NCBI RefSeq assembly: GCF_003605195.1
Contig: NZ_QYOS01000018.1
Location: forward strand, 1 to 64,000
Origin: Aurantiacibacter odishensis
GTDB lineage: Bacteria; Pseudomonadota; Alphaproteobacteria; Sphingomonadales; Sphingomonadaceae
DNA: 64,000 bases
Direction of reading: 5' to 3'
This document shows, piece by piece, positions 60,409 to 64,000 of the stretch. Below the pieces are notes generated by a model that was not told the DNA's origin, searched no databases, and saw only the letters and a list, made by a program, of their open reading frames with translations. A program made the translations under genes and the position numbers. Every line of letters starts with the position of its first letter. The first letter of the stretch is position 1.

Positions 60409-62916
60409 CTACAGCGAACGCAACGTCTGCGCCGGGCGGGCGCGCAGCAGCGGCAAAGATGCGCCAAGCGCAAAGGCCAGCACCAGCACCAGCCCGCCGC
60501 CAAGCACCGCGAAGATCTCGGTCCAGTCGGGCAGCCAGTCGAATTCGAACATCTGCACGATCACCAGCCAGGCGACGCCCGTGCCCAAGGCCAGCGCAAC
60601 GCCGGCCAGCACGAGAACAAGCAGACCGAACTCGGCGAGCTGCAAGGCAAGCAACTGGCCCCGGCTTGCACCCAGAACACGCAGGATGACGGTGTCGTAG
60701 ATGCGCGCGGCACGCGCTGCGGCAATCGCGCCAAGCAGCACGGCAATCCCCGCCAGCACCGCCACAGAGGCCGCTGCAAGGATGGCAAGACTGACCTGGT
60801 CGAGGATGGTACGCGCCTCGGTCAGCAGCGGACCGACCTCGATCACGCTGGACGAAGGAAACGCCTGGACAGTCTCGCGCAACAGGCCGCTCGCCTGTGT
60901 ACCCTCTGGCAATTCAATCGTGGCGGCAAGGTTATGAGGTGCGGATTCGAACGTGTTGGCGGAAAAGACCCAGACGTTATTGAAGCCGAGGCTTTCCCAG
61001 TCGATGCGCCGCGTATTTGCAACGCGCGCGGTAAATTCCACGCCCAGCACGTTCACCGTGATCATGTCGCCGATGGCGATACCGGCGGCGGTCGCCAGTT
61101 CCTCATCGACAGAGACGAGCGGTTCTCCGTCATAGCCTTCGTCCCACCAACCGCCGCTGGTGATCACGTTGCCATCGGGCAGCGTGTCCGAATAGGTCAG
61201 GCCGCGTTCTCCGCGAAGGCCCCAGGTGCCTTCGCGCTCTTCCATGTCGGCCACGCGGATCATGTCATCTTCAGGGCCAAAGGATACGATCGAACCGCGC
61301 AGGGTCGGCACGGTGTCCACGGCGGCATCGGGGGAGATGTCGCTCACGATGGCGCGGAATTGCTCCACCCCGTCGCGCGGCACGTCGAGCACGAAGTAGT
61401 CCGGCGCGCGTTCGGGCACCGACCGCTGGATATTGCCGTCCAGGCTGCTCTGCACCCCTGCAAGCAGCACGAATGCGGCAAGGCCGAAACCCAGCGCCGT
61501 CACGAGAGAGCCTGTCGCGGCGCCGGGCCGGTGCATGTTGGCGATGGCAGCGCGCACAATCGGGTGCGACGGGCGCGGCATCCGTGCCGCTGCCCAGCGA
61601 ATTGCGCGGCCAAGCAAGGCGAGGAAGCCGAGGATCGCGGCAGCGCCTGCCAGAAACATGGCCGAGAGCAGCGGGTCGTTGGAGCCGATAACCGCCAACG
61701 CCACGATACCGACGATGCCAATGCCGACAGGCAGCGCGGCCCCGCGCCACTGCTGAGCCAGCGGAGAGACCCGCGCGCGCATCAGCGCCATGGCCGGAAA
61801 ATTGCGCGCCCGCGTCAGCGGCGGAGCGGCGAAAACAAGCGCCACTAACAGCCCGAATAGCGCCGCGCGCAGCAGCGCCAGCAGATCGAAAACGAAACTG
61901 GTGGTGACGGGCAGAAGCGAACCCAGCGCACTCGCCAGCAGCGGCGTGACTAGCACGCCCGCCAGCAATCCGGCGGCAGCGCCAACGCTGGCAGCAATGC
62001 CGATTTCCAGCGCATAGATGCGGGCAATATCGCCCGAGGTCGCGCCGAGGATCTTCAGCGTGGCGATCGAATTGCGTCGGGCCTCGAGGTAAGAATTCAC
62101 TCCCCCGCCGATGCCGATCCCGGCGATTACAAGCGCCGCCAGTCCGACCAGCGTCAGGAATTCGCCCATGCGGCTGACGAACCTGTCCGCTCCGGGAGAG
62201 GCGCGGTTGCGGGTGCGGAAATCGAACGGGCTGTCGGGAAAGGCTTCCTGCATGGCTTCCGTGACCTCGTCCGGGTCCTGGTTGCCATCGAATGCGACGC
62301 GCGTCTTGGTCTGGAACATGGCTCCGGGCGCGACGAGACCTGCTGCCTCAGGCAATTCGAGTGGCACGATCACAGTCTGGCCAAGGGCGAAGCCCTCGGA
62401 AAGCCGGTCAGGTTCCTCGGCAATGATGCCCGCGATCATCACCTGCTCGGTGCCCAGCGTAATGGTGTCGCCGGTTGCCACGTCCAGCCGCTCCGCAGCG
62501 CCGGGGGCGAGGTAGGCTTGCCCGGCCACAGGAGCACCGCTGCTGGAACCATCTTCCAGCAGCAGTTCGCCATACATCGGGTAGTTCGGCGAAACGGCCT
62601 TGAGCTCGACCGGAACTGCAGCATCTGGCGTGGTCGCCATGGCCTGCAGCCTGTAGCCGGGGGAGACTTCTCCCAGCCCGTCCAGATAGGCCATTTCCTC
62701 GGCGCTGGGCATGCGCTGCCACAGCTCCACTTCCATGTCGCCGCCAAGGATCGCCTGGCCCTGGCTATCGAGTTCGCCCTGTATGGCGGAGGTCAGACTG
62801 CCGATGGCCGCCAGCGCGCCCACGCCAAGAAAGAGACAGACGAGCAGCAGCCTGAGGCCGCGAAAGCCGCTGGCAAGATCGCGCCGCGCGATGGTCCATG
62901 CCGTGCGCCAGTCCAT
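60409..62916 (-). CDS. FtsX-like ABC transporter permease (YbbP-like)
   Basis: This 835-residue permease has an N-terminal membrane segment (near 20-40), a large periplasmic domain and a first FtsX core (NSYLEARRNSIATLKILGAT). A second periplasmic region and a second FtsX core with RIYDTVILRVLGASRGQLLA follow. This duplicated layout is that of YbbP-type permeases. The ATG at 62916 follows the ATPase stop by 5 bp. It forms one transporter with that ATPase and is thought to act on envelope lipids or peptides. Confidence 0.92.
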   Translation of the reverse strand: MDWRTAWTIARRDLASGFRGLRLLLVCLFLGVGALAAIGSLTSAIQGELDSQGQAILGGDMEVELWQRMPSAEEMAYLDGLGEVSPGYRLQAMATTPDAAVPVELKAVSPNYPMYGELLLEDGSSSGAPVAGQAYLAPGAAERLDVATGDTITLGTEQVMIAGIIAEEPDRLSEGFALGQTVIVPLELPEAAGLVAPGAMFQTKTRVAFDGNQDPDEVTEAMQEAFPDSPFDFRTRNRASPGADRFVSRMGEFLTLVGLAALVIAGIGIGGGVNSYLEARRNSIATLKILGATSGDIARIYALEIGIAASVGAAAGLLAGVLVTPLLASALGSLLPVTTSFVFDLLALLRAALFGLLVALVFAAPPLTRARNFPAMALMRARVSPLAQQWRGAALPVGIGIVGIVALAVIGSNDPLLSAMFLAGAAAILGFLALLGRAIRWAAARMPRPSHPIVRAAIANMHRPGAATGSLVTALGFGLAAFVLLAGVQSSLDGNIQRSVPERAPDYFVLDVPRDGVEQFRAIVSDISPDAAVDTVPTLRGSIVSFGPEDDMIRVADMEEREGTWGLRGERGLTYSDTLPDGNVITSGGWWDEGYDGEPLVSVDEELATAAGIAIGDMITVNVLGVEFTARVANTRRIDWESLGFNNVWVFSANTFESAPHNLAATIELPEGTQASGLLRETVQAFPSSSVIEVGPLLTEARTILDQVSLAILAAASVAVLAGIAVLLGAIAAARAARIYDTVILRVLGASRGQLLALQLAEFGLLVLVLAGVALALGTGVAWLVIVQMFEFDWLPDWTEIFAVLGGGLVLVLAFALGASLPLLRARPAQTLRSL

Positions 62917-62921
62917 GCGCG

Positions 62922-63623
62922 TCAGGCCGCTTTCGTATCGGAAGCGATCCGGCCATCGCCCAGCGTCACCACCCGGTCGCACATTTCGGCAAGGTGGCGG
63001 TCGTGCGTGATGATAACCAGCGTCGCGCCGGTTTCCCTGCGACGGCGGAACAGCACGTCGACAACGCTGTCACCCGTGCTGGCATCGAGGTTGCCCGTCG
63101 GCTCGTCGGCAAAGATCAGCGGAGGGCGCGGGGCGATGGCACGGGCGATCGCCACGCGCTGCTGCTCGCCGCCCGAAAGCTGCGCCGGGTAATGTGTGAG
63201 GCGGTGGCCAAGGCCGACCGATACCAGTTCCTCCGCCGCGCGATCCCACGCGGCCTTATCGCCCGACAGTTCCATCGGGGTGGCCACATTTTCCACTGCG
63301 GTCATGGTGGGAAGGAGGTGGAAGGCCTGCAGAACGATGCCGATACGGCCCCGGCGGGCGAGGGCAAGCGCGTCCTCGTCCAGCGCGGTGAAATCCTCGC
63401 CTGCCACTGTCAGAAAGCCCGACGTGGCCCGCTCCAGCCCCGATAACACCGCCATCAGCGAGCTTTTGCCGCTGCCGGAAGGGCCGAGAAGAGCGAGCGT
63501 TTCGCCGGGCATCACGTCGAGGTCTATTCCGCGAAGGATCTCTACGGCCGCCTCGCCGTCACCAAGGGTAAGGCGCAGGTCTTTGGCAGCGATGACGGGT
63601 TTGGCAGTGTCAGGACTTGTCAC
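62922..63623 (-). CDS. ABC transporter ATPase (YbbA/LolD-like)
   Basis: This 233-residue ATPase has Walker A GPSGSGKS at 47-54, the Q-loop IVLQAFHLLP, the signature LSGGEQQR at 149-156, Walker B FADEP at 171-175 and the switch His in ITHDRHLAE. It drives the adjacent FtsX-like permease. It is divergent from the arylesterase gene, 27 bp apart, an arrangement also known from the tesA-ybbA-ybbP locus of other proteobacteria. Confidence 0.95.
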   Translation of the reverse strand: MTSPDTAKPVIAAKDLRLTLGDGEAAVEILRGIDLDVMPGETLALLGPSGSGKSSLMAVLSGLERATSGFLTVAGEDFTALDEDALALARRGRIGIVLQAFHLLPTMTAVENVATPMELSGDKAAWDRAAEELVSVGLGHRLTHYPAQLSGGEQQRVAIARAIAPRPPLIFADEPTGNLDASTGDSVVDVLFRRRRETGATLVIITHDRHLAEMCDRVVTLGDGRIASDTKAA

Positions 63624-63650
63624 TGGGCGGCGATGGCATAGCTATGGGGT

Positions 63651-64000
63651 ATGAGCAAGCCAGTCCTAAGTCGGTGGCATAGCGCCATCCGCGCTTCGTC
63701 GATCATCGCCCCTCTCGCGCTGGCGCTCGCCGCCTGCGGATCGGAGGCACCAGCCCCCACCACCGAGGCTCCAGAAGCGAGCGAAGTCCATGCCGAGGAC
63801 ACGTTGCCCATGATGGGGCCGGAACGCGTAATCCTGGGTTTCGGCAACAGCCTGATGGCGGGTTACAATGTCGAGGAAGAGCAGGGCTATCCCGAAGTGC
63901 TCGAACGCGCACTGCGCGGGCGTGGCATCAATGCCAACGTGATCGACGCGGGCGTATCTGGCGATACCACGGCGGCGGGCCGTCAGCGCATCGCTTTCGT
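63651..64000 (+). CDS. Arylesterase/TesA-like SGNH lipoprotein, 3' end outside the window
   Basis: The first 116 codons are visible. A signal peptide with lipobox LAAC (Cys near 27) is followed by a Pro/Ala/Glu linker and the SGNH block I VILGFGNSLMAGYNVEEEQG, in which the usual GDS serine motif reads GNS. DAGVSGDTTAAG is block II. It should be a periplasmic or outer-membrane lipid-anchored esterase of the TesA group. The gene runs off the end of the window. Confidence 0.88.
   Translation, partial: MSKPVLSRWHSAIRASSIIAPLALALAACGSEAPAPTTEAPEASEVHAEDTLPMMGPERVILGFGNSLMAGYNVEEEQGYPEVLERALRGRGINANVIDAGVSGDTTAAGRQRIAF

Noticed and set aside
1-64000. CRISPR arrays, cas genes, rRNA or complete insertion sequences
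   Set aside because: No regularly spaced repeat series, no Cas-like or transposase protein and no rRNA sequence was seen by eye on either strand.

Overview
The window looks like a high-GC alphaproteobacterial chromosome, most likely Sphingomonadales and plausibly Erythrobacteraceae. Two large TonB-dependent receptors, an SdpR/SdpI pair and the gene style support this, but no marker fixes the genus. About 72 protein genes, two complete tRNAs, one tRNA fragment, one integrase pseudogene and several regulatory sites can be supported.

Region 1 (1-1.6 kb) is backbone: the end of ugd and tRNA-Leu(CAG). Region 2 (1.61-32.27 kb) is a 30.6 kb genomic island in the 3' end of that tRNA. A 33-34 bp direct repeat marks both ends (1610-1643 and 32242-32274), and a P4-type integrase sits just inside the left end. 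Its left part (1.8-7.1 kb) has the gene set of a phage satellite: integrase, AlpA-like regulator, primase-associated ATPase, 9-bp iterons in facing clusters, and a DUF2280 protein of the kind found beside phage terminases. Next comes defence cargo on the minus strand: a two-gene module of a PLD-type nuclease with a zinc ribbon plus an unrecognised 506-residue protein (7.4-11.2 kb), and a type I restriction operon hsdM-hsdS-X-hsdR in which every junction overlaps by 4 bp and X is an Abi-like protein (11.6-18.6 kb). A tRNA-Met 3'-half scar at 18.8 kb separates this from a catabolic block.

The catabolic block (19.1-31.95 kb) encodes a TonB receptor, an isocitrate lyase/PEP mutase family enzyme, an MtfA-like peptidase, an MFS transporter, gluconokinase, a beta-hydroxyacid dehydrogenase, a LacI regulator, an L-idonate 5-dehydrogenase, a gluconate 5-dehydrogenase, a 2-hydroxyacid dehydrogenase and an SDR. 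The likely route is sugar acid (L-idonate, 5-keto- and 2-ketogluconate) to gluconate to 6-phosphogluconate. Four copies of a 16-bp LacI-type operator lie in front of the TonB receptor, the MFS gene, the idnD operon and the idnO operon, which ties the block into one regulon. The idnO-like gene has apparently lost the G of its ATG.

Region 3 (32.4-46.7 kb) starts with a decayed integrase remnant and holds redox and detoxification genes: azoreductase, a dihydrolipoamide-dehydrogenase-like flavoprotein, AhpD-like, YHS, isochorismatase-like, GST, PNPOx-like, glutaredoxin and a BASS transporter, with AraC and LysR regulators. Stable hairpins lie in several gene gaps, and a dyad ATTCC-N7-GGAAT recurs near the LysR gene. 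Region 4 (46.7-64 kb) is backbone: tRNA-Thr, rarA, a PadR regulator, a glycosyltransferase, sdpR-sdpI, typA, a second TonB receptor, and the ABC transporter/arylesterase pair cut by the window end.
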